From: Paenibacillus massiliensis 2301065 = DSM 16942
Lineage (GTDB): Bacteria; Bacillota; Bacilli; Paenibacillales; Paenibacillaceae
Length of the DNA stretch: 64,000 bases
Direction of reading: 5' to 3'
Assembly: GCF_000377505.1 (NCBI RefSeq)
Contig: NZ_KB898185.1
Coordinates: 434,001-498,000, forward strand
Position numbers and translations under genes: made by a program. Within the stretch, counting starts at the first letter, position 1. Every line of letters starts with the position of its first letter. The notes under the pieces are model-generated. The model did no database searches and was not told the DNA's origin. It worked only from the letters and a program-made list of their open reading frames with translations. This document shows, piece by piece, positions 8,904 to 18,067 of this stretch.

Positions 8904-9656
8904 TTACCTCACTGGAGTAGCTGCTGACATTTGAAAACCGATGGATATCAGCTCGGCACAAGTACCTGGCAGCATCATAGTGGCCCCTTCACCCAGCTGA
9001 TAATCTGCCTCATATAGCATTTCACGGTAACTCTCTGGCAGCTTGGAGGACATATTGCGCAGCTTGATGGCATGCTCGTCCTTTAGCTCTGTCTCGTCAG
9101 TAATCCCCTTCCAGCGACGCGGGTCCGGAATGGGGCTATCAAGCAAGCGATCCGATATAAAAATATTCTCCACCAGCACGTTGCCGTCCGGAACACTCAT
9201 GGACATAATCCGCTTGGCGATTGGCTCCGGATCATCCCCTGTCGACACACCATCTGTCATATGGCATACGAGTGGAGCCGGACAATCCTGCATGCTTGGT
9301 AGCTCTGCCTGCAATATACGCTCTGCCTGCTGAAAAGCCTTGGCCGAATCCGAGAAGCGCTTGGGTGTCAGATCAGGCAGTGACCCGATGGCTGCAATCT
9401 CATCAATACCCTTGATACCGTTCAGTAGGTCATACACATCGTCACTATAGGCCAGAATCGCGATTCGATATCTGGGTGTCAGACGATTGCCCTTCGTGGA
9501 ACGAAACACCATCTGTCGTATCGCAAGAGACAGTGCCTCGTACACCACATCCATTCTGCGCCGTCCATCCATGAGCATATTCATGGACGCACTGATGTCA
9601 ATCAAATAGATAACCAGAGCCGGAGTTCGTTGGGATGCTTGTATACTGTAATTCAT
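8904..9656 (-). CDS. von Willebrand factor type A domain protein
   Basis: The 250-aa protein is essentially one vWA domain. The metal-ion-dependent adhesion site is present: DISAS (Asp20-Ser24), a Thr in DLTPKR (about 97) and Asp135 in HMTDG. No signal peptide or membrane helix is visible, so it should act in the cytosol as a metal-dependent protein-binding module. It sits between the kinase gene (50 bases upstream) and the PP2C gene, whose ribosome binding site touches this stop codon, so translation is likely coupled. Similar kinase/phosphatase/vWA sets occur with type VI secretion (PpkA carries a vWA domain). Here the vWA is a separate protein. The interaction partner is unknown. Confidence 0.85.
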   Translation of the reverse strand: MNYSIQASQRTPALVIYLIDISASMNMLMDGRRRMDVVYEALSLAIRQMVFRSTKGNRLTPRYRIAILAYSDDVYDLLNGIKGIDEIAAIGSLPDLTPKRFSDSAKAFQQAERILQAELPSMQDCPAPLVCHMTDGVSTGDDPEPIAKRIMSMSVPDGNVLVENIFISDRLLDSPIPDPRRWKGITDETELKDEHAIKLRNMSSKLPESYREMLYEADYQLGEGATMMLPGTCAELISIGFQMSAATPVR

Positions 9657-9707
9657 TGTTTATGGTCACCTCGGTCAGCCATTAATTTCTCTAGTGTCCC
9701 GCTCTGG

Positions 9708-11810
9708 TCAGATTTTCGGAAGTCTATAATCTGAATTCCCCAAGAAATTATAGATCGAATTCGCCCGATAGCCGACTTCACCTACAGATTTATAATAGCT
9801 AGGGTCCTGATTATAGATTTGGAGGAACTGCTTGGCAAATGTTTTTGCCTTGTCTGTACGTCCTCCTTCTTGTGAGCTATAAGCCTTGTTGTAGATATTA
9901 ATCAGTTCAATAACGTTGGCTTTGCGCTCTGCTGCCAGTTGCTTTTTACGCGCCTCAGCCGCTGCCTTTTCTTGGGCTACTTTGGCATCGCGTTCCTTCT
10001 TCCATGCCAGATAGGCCTCATACTTGGCCTGACGATCATATTTCTCCTGCAAAGCCTGTTTGTCTGCCTCGGTCTGCTTCTGTTGCTTCTTCGCTGCTTC
10101 GGCAGCCTCCTTGGCTTTAAGATCAGCTTCAGCCTGTAGTCGCTTCTGCTCTTCCTCCTCTTGCTGCTTCAGGACAGCCAGCTGAGCTTCCTTGGCTTGA
10201 TTATCTGCTTCAGCTTGAATACGTGCAGCCTCCTCAGTCTGTCTGCGCTCCTCTTCCTCCCGAGCAGCCTGCTCCAGCTGAGCTGCAGCCTCCAGTTGCT
10301 TGGCATGATCTCGATCCGCCAGGATCTGCACCGTCGGAATAGAGGCCACCAGCAGCACCGCTACAGCAGCGGATGTAATCATTACCTTCTTCGACTTGTA
10401 CCAGGCAGGAGTCTTGGGCTTCTCCACAGCAGGCGGATTCAATTCGGCTTCGAGACCATCAATAGCTGCTCGAATCTCAATCTGCAAGGGGCTATCTTCC
10501 TCTGTAAAGTGATACAGAGAACGATAGATCTCCAGAGCCGCCGCGAGCTTGTTCTGCTGCTCCAGCTCACGCGCTTCATCGAATAAGCGATTCATAACAC
10601 CTTTGTCTCCCCGGATCTCAGCGGAATTAAGTCCCGACAAGGCTGCCTTGGCCTCTTCACTCAGGTCGTCAACGGACAGTTGTCTGCCTGCTGAGCTTCC
10701 AGCCACTACACTTGTCTCTGCAGCCTGTCCCACTCTTTCGGTGGCATAAGGTACAGGTCTGGATGGCGACGGCTGCCCTGCAACGGAATCAGACAAAGCA
10801 GATTCGTCCGAAGACTTAGCGGCCCCCTGGTTGTTCTCGCTCGCAGAGCGTGGAGACACGGATGACATATAGTTCTCCATCCGCAAGGAGCTAAGCACCA
10901 CCAGCCATTCTCCAAAGGTAGGACAGCTACTCAAATCCTGACTGTCCCAGGCACGCTCGAACAATTCAGAGACCTTGGTCCCCCAGCGGGTTTGAAGGGA
11001 TTTCTTCAGTATGTGATAGCGCTCGGACGGGCTCTGCATTTCATGCTGGTCAAAATAACTCTCGCCCCACGCTTTGTCAACGACAATGGCATCGGACCAG
11101 CCCATCATCTCCGCGATAATGACTGCCCCTGCAAAACGGTCTGCATAGCCGCTCCACAAGCCGCTAGACACCGTTCTGTGTGCAGCATATCCCGGTGAGC
11201 CTGCCAGCAGGGAATCAGGCCTGTCCAGCTTAGTGCTGTACATTTGCTCGACATCCACCAGCTCCACGGGTGATCTTCCATCTGGCAGTTCTACTTCAGA
11301 AAAAAACGGAAGCATGACATTGGGAGCAGACAGATCACAATGAGCCAGACCGCGCTGCTCCATAGATGAACCAATGCCGGCCAGCGACTTCGCCAATGCG
11401 AGGCTCTCAGCAGGGGTGATCACCCGTTGCTCCGTAATGCAGTCGAACCATGTCATACCATGGACCCATGGCATGAGGACCGCATACAGCAAATCCGGCT
11501 GCGCGGCAATTAGGTCTCCGTTTCTTTCGGGAGTGAGCACGTCTCGTTTGCAGACCTGCAGGCCAGGGATATTTCCGTAGGCTTCCATGTGCTCCGATTG
11601 GTATACCATGGAAGGTATACGGAACTTAGGGAAAAATACCTTTAACGCTTTGGCTTCATGAAGCTCTCCATTAGGTGCAAGCAATTGATAGACAATTCCC
11701 TGTCGACCTGCCTGCGCGTAAGCAATACCAGGTGCTGCAGGATGGCTGCCGACAATGTACCTCTTTCCATTAATCAGCAATTCATCCCCAGGGTTGGGTT
11801 GAAAAGACAT
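9708..11810 (-). CDS. Membrane Ser/Thr protein kinase-like protein with long coiled coil
   Basis: The 700-aa protein has four parts. Residues 1-310 are a Hanks-type kinase domain with a Gly-loop remnant (AGRQGIVYQL), Lys57 in AKALKVF, the catalytic loop HCDLSAPN (157-164, with Asp159 and Asn164) and a DFG-equivalent DVE at 186. Residues 310-470 form a polar linker with a short TPR-like stretch (LAAALEIYRSLYHF). One transmembrane helix lies at about 475-496 (VMITSAAVAVLLVASIPTV). Residues 505-660 are an Ala/Glu/Lys/Gln coiled coil. Catalytic residues look intact, unlike the pseudokinase domain of EssB/YukC. The membrane topology (kinase-like domain, one helix, extracytoplasmic helices) nevertheless matches EssB, which is absent from this locus. 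It heads the kinase-vWA-PP2C operon. The coiled coil is low-complexity, so its boundaries are approximate. Confidence 0.85.
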   Translation of the reverse strand: MSFQPNPGDELLINGKRYIVGSHPAAPGIAYAQAGRQGIVYQLLAPNGELHEAKALKVFFPKFRIPSMVYQSEHMEAYGNIPGLQVCKRDVLTPERNGDLIAAQPDLLYAVLMPWVHGMTWFDCITEQRVITPAESLALAKSLAGIGSSMEQRGLAHCDLSAPNVMLPFFSEVELPDGRSPVELVDVEQMYSTKLDRPDSLLAGSPGYAAHRTVSSGLWSGYADRFAGAVIIAEMMGWSDAIVVDKAWGESYFDQHEMQSPSERYHILKKSLQTRWGTKVSELFERAWDSQDLSSCPTFGEWLVVLSSLRMENYMSSVSPRSASENNQGAAKSSDESALSDSVAGQPSPSRPVPYATERVGQAAETSVVAGSSAGRQLSVDDLSEEAKAALSGLNSAEIRGDKGVMNRLFDEARELEQQNKLAAALEIYRSLYHFTEEDSPLQIEIRAAIDGLEAELNPPAVEKPKTPAWYKSKKVMITSAAVAVLLVASIPTVQILADRDHAKQLEAAAQLEQAAREEEERRQTEEAARIQAEADNQAKEAQLAVLKQQEEEEQKRLQAEADLKAKEAAEAAKKQQKQTEADKQALQEKYDRQAKYEAYLAWKKERDAKVAQEKAAAEARKKQLAAERKANVIELINIYNKAYSSQEGGRTDKAKTFAKQFLQIYNQDPSYYKSVGEVGYRANSIYNFLGNSDYRLPKI

Positions 11811-11900
11811 TCGACATCCCTCTCTTTGACTTCGATCGGTAGGTTATACATGGCTGTAGAGGATTGATTGCTCATCCTCAAACATGTCAGAATCCACTTT

Positions 11901-11932
11901 AATGACGGTGTATGCTTAAATGACGGTGTATG
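11901..11932. repeat. Two tandem copies of AATGACGGTGTATG
   Basis: Exact 14-base copies at 11901-11914 and 11919-11932 (18-base period) in the upstream region of the kinase operon, right beside a terminator. Could be operator half-sites or a replication-slippage product. Confidence 0.6.
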
Positions 11933-11973
11933 GCAAGAAAACCGGGTGTCCTAAGAGCGCCCGGTTTTCTTGC
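11933..11973 (-). terminator. Terminator between esxA-like gene and kinase operon
   Basis: GCAAGAAAACCGGG pairs with CCCGGTTTTCTTGC across 11933-11973, a long stem whose 3' arm holds the T-run on both strands. It separates the secretion genes from the kinase/vWA/PP2C genes, so the latter probably have their own promoter. The remaining 150 bases up to the WXG100 stop (11974-12124) contain no gene I can see, only short inverted repeats such as GGTGCTCAGCACC. Confidence 0.75.
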
Positions 11974-12124
11974 TTGCAGCCAATCGCCGATCTATCGATC
12001 AGCTTATGCTGCTCCATACATCCATTGTACAACAGGCCTCCCGCCGTGAACACATGCGAGGTGCTCAGCACCAGCTTTACTGTGTATCTCTAAGCAGGTG
12101 CAACTACGGCTAACAGAAGCACTG

Positions 12125-12400
12125 TTACTTCGCTTGGTCCACTGTACGGAATTTATTGGCAATAGCAGTCAGCTCTTGGCTGATGCTGTTCAATGTTTGA
12201 ACGAACAATTGCATTTGCTTGCTAGCTTCCTGGAACTCCTGGAAGAAGCGTTGCTTTGTCATACCTTCCCATTGGCCTTCCATGCCTTGAATGGATTGTG
12301 TCAGGCTGGAAACGATCTGCTGACTTTGCTCGCCACTTTGCTTAAATTGGTTCGCCACCTGATCTACTTGTTCTGGTGTAATTAAAATACGTCCTGCCAT
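12125..12400 (-). CDS. WXG100 family type VII secretion effector (EsxA/YukE-like)
   Basis: 91 aa from the ATG at 12400, preceded by AAGGAGGA at a spacing of 9 bases; this is the usual length of WXG100 proteins. The start MAGRILITPEQVDQVA and the helix-turn-helix hairpin centred on MEGQWEGMTKQRF (the W-x-G turn) are textbook features. The second helix is amphipathic and predicted to dimerise. There is no N-terminal signal peptide; export is expected through the EssC-type ATPase encoded upstream. No YxxxD/E export tail is obvious at the C-terminus (it ends FRTVDQAK). It has its own promoter candidate (12467-12496) and is followed by a strong terminator, which suggests separate, high expression. 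Confidence 0.95.
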   Translation of the reverse strand: MAGRILITPEQVDQVANQFKQSGEQSQQIVSSLTQSIQGMEGQWEGMTKQRFFQEFQEASKQMQLFVQTLNSISQELTAIANKFRTVDQAK

Positions 12401-12466
12401 GGAATGAATCCTCCTTGTTGAGTTAAATTGATTTGGATGAAAATGTTGGGAATCGAACTGGTTCAA

Positions 12467-12496
12467 ATTGTACTATAACCTTTTTTCAAATAACAA
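12467..12496 (-). promoter_or_regulatory. Candidate sigma-A promoter of the WXG100 gene
   Basis: On the minus strand TTGTTA (12491-12496) and TACAAT (12467-12472) are separated by 18 bases, about 65 bases before the start codon at 12400. The rest of 12401-12618 holds no gene I can support. Confidence 0.5.
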
Positions 12497-12618
12497 AAGG
12501 CAAAAGACCTAATCCTTATTACCCCATTTCCCTCACATAAAACACATCTTTAGTAACTTTTAGGAGACGGCAGGTCCCATTCACTGCAAGCTGGCATTAG
12601 ATAAAAGTGAATCAAAGC

Positions 12619-13158
12619 TTAGCTTTGTGTAGCTGCATGTTCATTACGTATGAATGCTGGATCGGAGAAATGCCAGTCGCTAGGCTGCTCCAAAGATGCT
12701 TGTCGCAGAATATCACCGTGCAGATCAACCGCACGATACTCGGCTCCTCTAATGACGGTCATGACAGACGAGGGGTCTGAAATATTCATCATTCGTTCAC
12801 TCTGCTCGGTCAACAAGGCGGATGTTCCTGAGAAGGAATGTCTGAACATCGTAGCTGGCCGGGCTTGGCTGGAGTGGGCAAAGGACAAGATGGTGCTGTA
12901 CTGATGATCTGCGGTCTGGAATTGATCGGCCTTGGTGTTCAGCTGAGTCCCCATCGTCCGAAGACTGGAATGAATGTGCTCGGAAAGCCTCCTGGCCTGC
13001 TGCCATTGCCGCAACACGTCCTCACGAGCAGAGGTCTCCCAGCTCATGGATTGAAGTGCCCTTTCCAATTCAGATGTCAAATGTTGAATCTGCTCCGCCG
13101 CGTTGTGTAGCTGACTGCTAAGCGTTCGAAGCACATCCGGTTCTACACGAATGCGCAT
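12619..13158 (-). CDS. WXG100-like protein with C-terminal extension
   Basis: Start chosen at ATG 13158, with AAAGGTGA 5 bases upstream and only 5 bases after the preceding stop. The first 100 residues form a helical hairpin (IRVEPDVLRTLSSQLHNAA..., then a turn with MSWETSARED, a W-x-T variant of W-x-G). This suggests an ESAT-6-like fold. Unlike classical WXG100 proteins, it continues for about 80 further residues with no known domain, giving 179 aa. It could be a partner of the canonical WXG100 protein, a small LXG-like substrate or a structural accessory. Its position directly after the 274-aa unknown gene and EssC makes a role in secretion likely. The assignment rests on helix pattern and context only. 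Confidence 0.65.
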   Translation of the reverse strand: MRIRVEPDVLRTLSSQLHNAAEQIQHLTSELERALQSMSWETSAREDVLRQWQQARRLSEHIHSSLRTMGTQLNTKADQFQTADHQYSTILSFAHSSQARPATMFRHSFSGTSALLTEQSERMMNISDPSSVMTVIRGAEYRAVDLHGDILRQASLEQPSDWHFSDPAFIRNEHAATQS

Positions 13159-13163
13159 GTCTA

Positions 13164-13988
13164 TCACCTTTCTTCTGTCCCTGCAGACTGTCTTAACCAA
13201 TCAAGGAGTAATGCCAAAAACTGCTCCTGCGTCGTTAATGTAGCAATCAACCAATCCCCGTTACCGACTGAGCTCATCCGATATAGCCAGCTCATGGAAT
13301 CACATACCGTAAAGGCAGCACGCTGCGATTCCCATTCCTGTCCGTTCCATACCAGAAGGGTAAGCTCCCCTTCAGATACCTTGGAACAGAGCGTCTTGGC
13401 CAGCATGGCTGCTCCCTCGGGATCACCACTGGCTTCGGTCAGCATGGCACGAATTACCTCTGTGTTGTTTTTATCGGCCAGCTTATTAATTTCGTGAAAT
13501 CTTTTTTGGGAGAACATTAGAGCCGGGGATTCGGCTGGCACCTGTTCACGCCATCCCATCTTCTCAATGATTGTTTCACAGGCGCTCTCTACATCACCAA
13601 GCTCACTTAAGCGGTACTCATCTTCATCCGACTGCGCGAGCTCTACAACCTTCTCGTTCGTGCAATGAAGATAGCCCTCAAATCGCCTGCCATCCCTTGT
13701 GTACTCGATTAGACATGCTCTTCTGGACAGTCCGGCAATAGCGACTCTTGAGAAGACGGTCGGCGGAATTGCCAGCTCGCCCCCCTCTTCCACCTGCCGC
13801 AGATAACCCTTCTCCAGCAATGACGTTTTTACCTCTTCCCATTCTCGGGTTAGCTCTTCAGCAAGATATCCCTGAAATGGATCCTCCACGCCCAGCAGTC
13901 TCTCCGATCCAAGTACACCTGCCAGAAAAAACAGCTCCTTGGATTTCAGATGTATCATTTTTTGTTGGGAAACTTCAAACGTTAACAT
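13164..13988 (-). CDS. Unknown 274-aa protein of the type VII locus
   Basis: I chose the ATG at 13988, preceded by GGGGAGGTGG; it lies 17 bases inside the end of the EssC frame, so the two genes overlap. The protein is soluble and acidic, with an alpha/beta pattern: ELFFLAGVLGSERLLG, then a helix-rich stretch with LTREWEEVKTSLLEKGYL, a central RACLIEYTRDGRRFEGYLH strand pair, and a C-terminal block ending LIATLTTQEQFLALLLDWL. I recognise no motif. Length, acidity and position resemble EspG-type cytosolic chaperones of actinobacterial ESX systems, but I cannot show sequence similarity; this is inference from context only. Confidence 0.6.
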   Translation of the reverse strand: MLTFEVSQQKMIHLKSKELFFLAGVLGSERLLGVEDPFQGYLAEELTREWEEVKTSLLEKGYLRQVEEGGELAIPPTVFSRVAIAGLSRRACLIEYTRDGRRFEGYLHCTNEKVVELAQSDEDEYRLSELGDVESACETIIEKMGWREQVPAESPALMFSQKRFHEINKLADKNNTEVIRAMLTEASGDPEGAAMLAKTLCSKVSEGELTLLVWNGQEWESQRAAFTVCDSMSWLYRMSSVGNGDWLIATLTTQEQFLALLLDWLRQSAGTEER

Positions 13989-14004
13989 TATGTGCCACCT
14001 CCCC

Positions 14005-17000
14005 TCAAACCACAACGTGCCATCGGTCACGAATTTTGATAATCCATTCCTCACAGTTTTGGCTATTTTCAAATGGAATTGCCGCTTTAATCCTTGTAAA
14101 TTTGCGACGTACGTAGTATCCCTGGCCAGGAGGCAGGACTTTCAGCCCTCCTGATACGGAGTTCGATTCAGTATAAGGAATACGAAAGACGGATAAATCA
14201 TTGGGATCAACGGTGCCAAATAAAACTCCACTTTGACTGGCTTTGACATCGTTGAACCAATCTACACCAAAGGTCGGGAAATCAGCAGGTACACCCGAAA
14301 GGACTACGTGCACGTTCCGATCACGGCCGAGCCGCACAATCGCGGACAACTGATCCTTCACTGTAAAATCATTAAGCTGCTTGCCAAGCATATCAGCATC
14401 ATCAATAAATAGTACAATCTCCGGGTCGGAGCCTTCCTTCGTCCGTTGCTGCACGGCTTCATAAAGCCTCGCTACAAGCGGTGCCAGCTCTTCCTCGCTT
14501 TCTGCGGCTGCCGTTACATGCGGCAGATGTCGCAGTCGGGAGAGTCCACCACCACCATAGCGTGTATCAACGGTATAGATCTCCAGACGAGTTGGAGAGT
14601 TGTAATACGCCAATGATAGAATCCAGCTCATTAGGAAGGACGTTTTGCCCCCTTCCATCGGACTACCAACGAGAAAGTGCGGGCCTTCCTTCAGATTCAG
14701 CAAAAATGGCTCAAGGTCATCACTTTGTAAGCCGACAGGTACATGGAACGGTTGAGCTGTCTCCCAGCCTTCCGGCCTGTTCCAGCTAGCTAGGAGATCA
14801 GCCAGCTGAACCTTCTCGGGCAGTGGCAGAATCTCAGGAGCCGTGCTCCCCTCCCAGCATTCAGCGATCTTGCGAATCCATTGTCGCAGATTGGACGAAC
14901 GCTTCGTCTCATCTTCACCCGGCGAAGGGAGTGCTGTCTGAAACTCCAGCGGCGGAACCTGCCCCTTGAGCAAGGCTCGGCCTGGAATCATTGGACCAGG
15001 GATTTTCGCTGGTCGTCCTACAGCGTAGTAGTAGTCACTTGGGTCGGACAGCTCGAAGCTGACAGCATTAGGTATATTGCTGCGGAACTTCTCGAATAGA
15101 TCCGTAATCCGATTAGCAGTAATAATGAAGGTAATTCCAAGACTTCCACCCTCACGCAAAATCGTCTCAAGCAGCTCATTTTCGTCTGGAAACGCATTGC
15201 GGAAGTTCAGATAGCCGTCGATTACAACTAAAATTTGCGGGATGTTCTCCACTGCCGAGCGACGATAGCTGTTCACAGTCTTGACTCCGGCTTCCGCGAT
15301 CAGCTCTTTGCGCAAAGCTGCCGATCTAGACAGGTAACGGAACAATCTCTTGATCCGGTCCTCCTCTTCAGCCATCATTACTGCACCTACTTGCGGCAGG
15401 TCTACAAAATCACGCATCGTTCGGCCCATATCAATTATATAGCCGTTCCACTCTTCCGCTGTATATTGACTGGCCATCGAGATGAGTAGCGTCTGGACAA
15501 AGGTAGTCTTCCCCATGCCTGGCATACCGTAGATCGCCCAGTGACCGTGGTCAGTAGCGATACTAACAGGCTCCTGACGCTGATTCGGCAGGTCATCAAT
15601 AAGCCCTACCACGGTCGTTAAGTCTTTTGGACCATAGAACCCAGACCCCTTGGCATGTGGAGAAGGGATCTCTGTAAGATCAATGCTCTCTGGCAACGGA
15701 GGAAGCCAAGGACCTTGCAGCCTCTGGATGCCTGCCTGCTCAGCCTGCGCTGCAATATAATCAATGAATACTTGCAGCTGCTTTTGGGATTCCTCCATCT
15801 GAAGCCCGGTTGCTGCACGCTCTCCAGTCAGCAACGGCTCACGCTTGCCATTCAAGCGTAGCTCATTCACAGGCAATGCAGCTGATACATCATTATCTGT
15901 TCGGTAAGGAGCGCCGCTCCAAGCATACTGAAGCTCTTCGAAGATTTCGTCACTTCCGACTTGAAAATAACCTCTACCCGGCTTCGTAATCCAGGCAGCA
16001 TTTGGAATCTTGATCATATCCCGGCTATCCCCTTCGCTTTGTACACGAAGACATATTCTGAACCGGGAGTTACTCCATATTTTATCGTCAACAACGCCTG
16101 CTGGTTTTTGAGTCGCAAGGATTAAATGGACCCCCAACGTACGACCTATAGCCGCAATACTGATAAGTTCATCCATGAATTCAGGCTGATCCTTCTTCAG
16201 CTGTGCGAATTCATCAATAATAATGACGAGATGAGGCAAGGGTTCGGCCTGACGTTGTCTGAGCAGACGATAATATTCATCGATATGCTGTAGATTTCCT
16301 GCCTGATTCAATATTTTCTGACGTCGTACCAGTTCCGCCTTGAGCGAGATTTTGGCTCGCTCGATCAGGCTATTGTCAAGATTGGTAATCGTCCCCACCA
16401 CATGAGGCAGATTTATGAAGGTGTTTGACATGCCTCCGCCTTTGTAATCAATCAGCATAAAGGCCAGATCATGAGGATGGAACTCTGCCGCAAGCGAAGC
16501 TACGATGGATTGAAGGACTTCACTCTTACCCGATCCGGTCGTACCAGCGATCAGACCATGCGGACCATGACCTTGTCTCTCAATCTTGTCGTGCAGGTTG
16601 ATCATTACAGGCTTGCCACCAGCTCTGACTCCCATTGGCACTGGCAGCGTATCTGGATGTCTGGTCTCCTGCCAACGCTCCAGCACACTCAGTTCCTCCA
16701 CTCTAACAACACCAAGCATATCGAATAGCGGCAAAATCGCTGGAATGTCCGAGGCGGAGGAACGCTTGAGGCGGATGGGTGCCATGAAGCGGGCAGCTGC
16801 TTCTGCCTCTTCTAATGAGAAGCGATCAAGTGCGAACTTTTGCTGCACTACAGCAGCAGAGTCGGATTTGAGCGTCGACACGCCCGATTCGGAATCCACC
16901 TCTACGATCAGTTGACACTGCATCGGGAGCGCCTCCTTACGTGAGGCGAGAACAATGGTACAGGAGTCGATTGCATCTGCTTCCTCCAGCAGCAAGGGCA

Positions 17001-18000
17001 GTAATGGCTCTTCTTCGATAATCTGACCGTCAGACAGCAGTGTAATGTAGCATGGAAGCTCCATCTTGCGATTGCTTCGTTCTGAGCGGCTGCCCTTGCG
17101 ACGATTCAGCACAGCAAACAGGCTGTCTGCCAACTGGTGTGCACTGCTGCTGCGATCAGACAGCATTCGCTGCGAACGCTCATCATCCCACACATGGGGC
17201 ATCCAGCGCATCCAGCTCCATTCCTGTTGCTCACGCTCCTCGTAGAAGGCAGCGATCTTCACCTCATCTGGTGAGTGCCGCACAGTCACCTGAGCAATCA
17301 TAACGCGCAATGCGGCAAGCACATGCTTGCGCTCGCCAACGATGCCGATGACCTTGGATTTGAACAACGGTAGTGTAATGGAAGCCTTGGATACCGTCTG
17401 AAAATCATGGGCCAGCTCATGTGCTGCCTCAATAAGCGGCTCCTTTTCGTAACCGTCGGCTCTTGGAACCTGCACCTGAATATGAAAAGGAACCTCCCCG
17501 GTTCCAATTCTTACATCGAGAAAATCTTCGTCCTCGGGAGACCGTTCCCACAAAGAACTGCTGCGACTTTTGACAACCTGGGCGCACAGTTGAGGATCAC
17601 CATGTATATCATACAGGATTCGTACCTGCTCCTGTCGCTTCTCTTCCAGTTCTGCGCGATGCTTGTCCAACTGCTCACGATACATTCGTTCGCGCTCCTC
17701 CAGTCGCTGCCGATATTCCTTCTTATTATGAAGGTATACGAAGAAGGGAATGGTGTAGGAGCTAAGCATCATGAAAATAGTCACCATCTGAAACATTAAA
17801 TAGTTGCTGTTAGCCATTTTACCGGTTCTGCTCATATAAATGTAGAAGCCAACAGTTACAGCCGTCATAATTACTGGGATAATAATAGAAATAATCGAAA
17901 AGGTTGGTTTGCTAGGCTCGGACGGCGGCCGCAGAATCTCCAGTTTCTCATCCTTTAGAGCAGGGCGAAGACGCGGGGATCGTTGATAAAGTGCATTCAC
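14005..18000 (-). CDS. essC: Type VII secretion ATPase EssC/YukB-like (FtsK/SpoIIIE), lacking FHA domains
   Basis: The 1331-aa protein begins with a short cytosolic tail and two transmembrane helices (34-56 and 67-90). It then has the EssC/EccC connector with LWERSPEDEDFLDVRIG (150-166) and three ATPase domains. P-loops: GTTGSGKS at 486-493 (D1, with Walker B IIIDEF near 594), GMPGMGKTT at 825-833 (D2, with VVIDG near 926) and GSPMEGGKTS at 1112-1121 (D3, degenerate). EssC hexamers power type VII export and recognise substrates. Staphylococcal EssC and B. subtilis YukBA are about 1480-1495 aa with two N-terminal FHA domains; these are missing here, making the architecture closer to actinobacterial EccC. 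It lies 68 bases after the YukD-like gene. Confidence 0.93.
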   Translation of the reverse strand: MNALYQRSPRLRPALKDEKLEILRPPSEPSKPTFSIISIIIPVIMTAVTVGFYIYMSRTGKMANSNYLMFQMVTIFMMLSSYTIPFFVYLHNKKEYRQRLEERERMYREQLDKHRAELEEKRQEQVRILYDIHGDPQLCAQVVKSRSSSLWERSPEDEDFLDVRIGTGEVPFHIQVQVPRADGYEKEPLIEAAHELAHDFQTVSKASITLPLFKSKVIGIVGERKHVLAALRVMIAQVTVRHSPDEVKIAAFYEEREQQEWSWMRWMPHVWDDERSQRMLSDRSSSAHQLADSLFAVLNRRKGSRSERSNRKMELPCYITLLSDGQIIEEEPLLPLLLEEADAIDSCTIVLASRKEALPMQCQLIVEVDSESGVSTLKSDSAAVVQQKFALDRFSLEEAEAAARFMAPIRLKRSSASDIPAILPLFDMLGVVRVEELSVLERWQETRHPDTLPVPMGVRAGGKPVMINLHDKIERQGHGPHGLIAGTTGSGKSEVLQSIVASLAAEFHPHDLAFMLIDYKGGGMSNTFINLPHVVGTITNLDNSLIERAKISLKAELVRRQKILNQAGNLQHIDEYYRLLRQRQAEPLPHLVIIIDEFAQLKKDQPEFMDELISIAAIGRTLGVHLILATQKPAGVVDDKIWSNSRFRICLRVQSEGDSRDMIKIPNAAWITKPGRGYFQVGSDEIFEELQYAWSGAPYRTDNDVSAALPVNELRLNGKREPLLTGERAATGLQMEESQKQLQVFIDYIAAQAEQAGIQRLQGPWLPPLPESIDLTEIPSPHAKGSGFYGPKDLTTVVGLIDDLPNQRQEPVSIATDHGHWAIYGMPGMGKTTFVQTLLISMASQYTAEEWNGYIIDMGRTMRDFVDLPQVGAVMMAEEEDRIKRLFRYLSRSAALRKELIAEAGVKTVNSYRRSAVENIPQILVVIDGYLNFRNAFPDENELLETILREGGSLGITFIITANRITDLFEKFRSNIPNAVSFELSDPSDYYYAVGRPAKIPGPMIPGRALLKGQVPPLEFQTALPSPGEDETKRSSNLRQWIRKIAECWEGSTAPEILPLPEKVQLADLLASWNRPEGWETAQPFHVPVGLQSDDLEPFLLNLKEGPHFLVGSPMEGGKTSFLMSWILSLAYYNSPTRLEIYTVDTRYGGGGLSRLRHLPHVTAAAESEEELAPLVARLYEAVQQRTKEGSDPEIVLFIDDADMLGKQLNDFTVKDQLSAIVRLGRDRNVHVVLSGVPADFPTFGVDWFNDVKASQSGVLFGTVDPNDLSVFRIPYTESNSVSGGLKVLPPGQGYYVRRKFTRIKAAIPFENSQNCEEWIIKIRDRWHVVV

Positions 18001-18067
18001 GCCAAAAGTCCCCTTTCTATAAACTGATCAATTTGACCTCGTTTGAAGTCACGAGATATGGGTGTAT

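Noticed and set aside
9939..10586. Leu/Ser-rich plus-strand frames that look like membrane proteins
   Set aside because: They are antisense to the Ala/Glu/Lys/Gln coiled coil of the kinase-like protein; codons for those residues read backwards as Leu, Phe and Ser.
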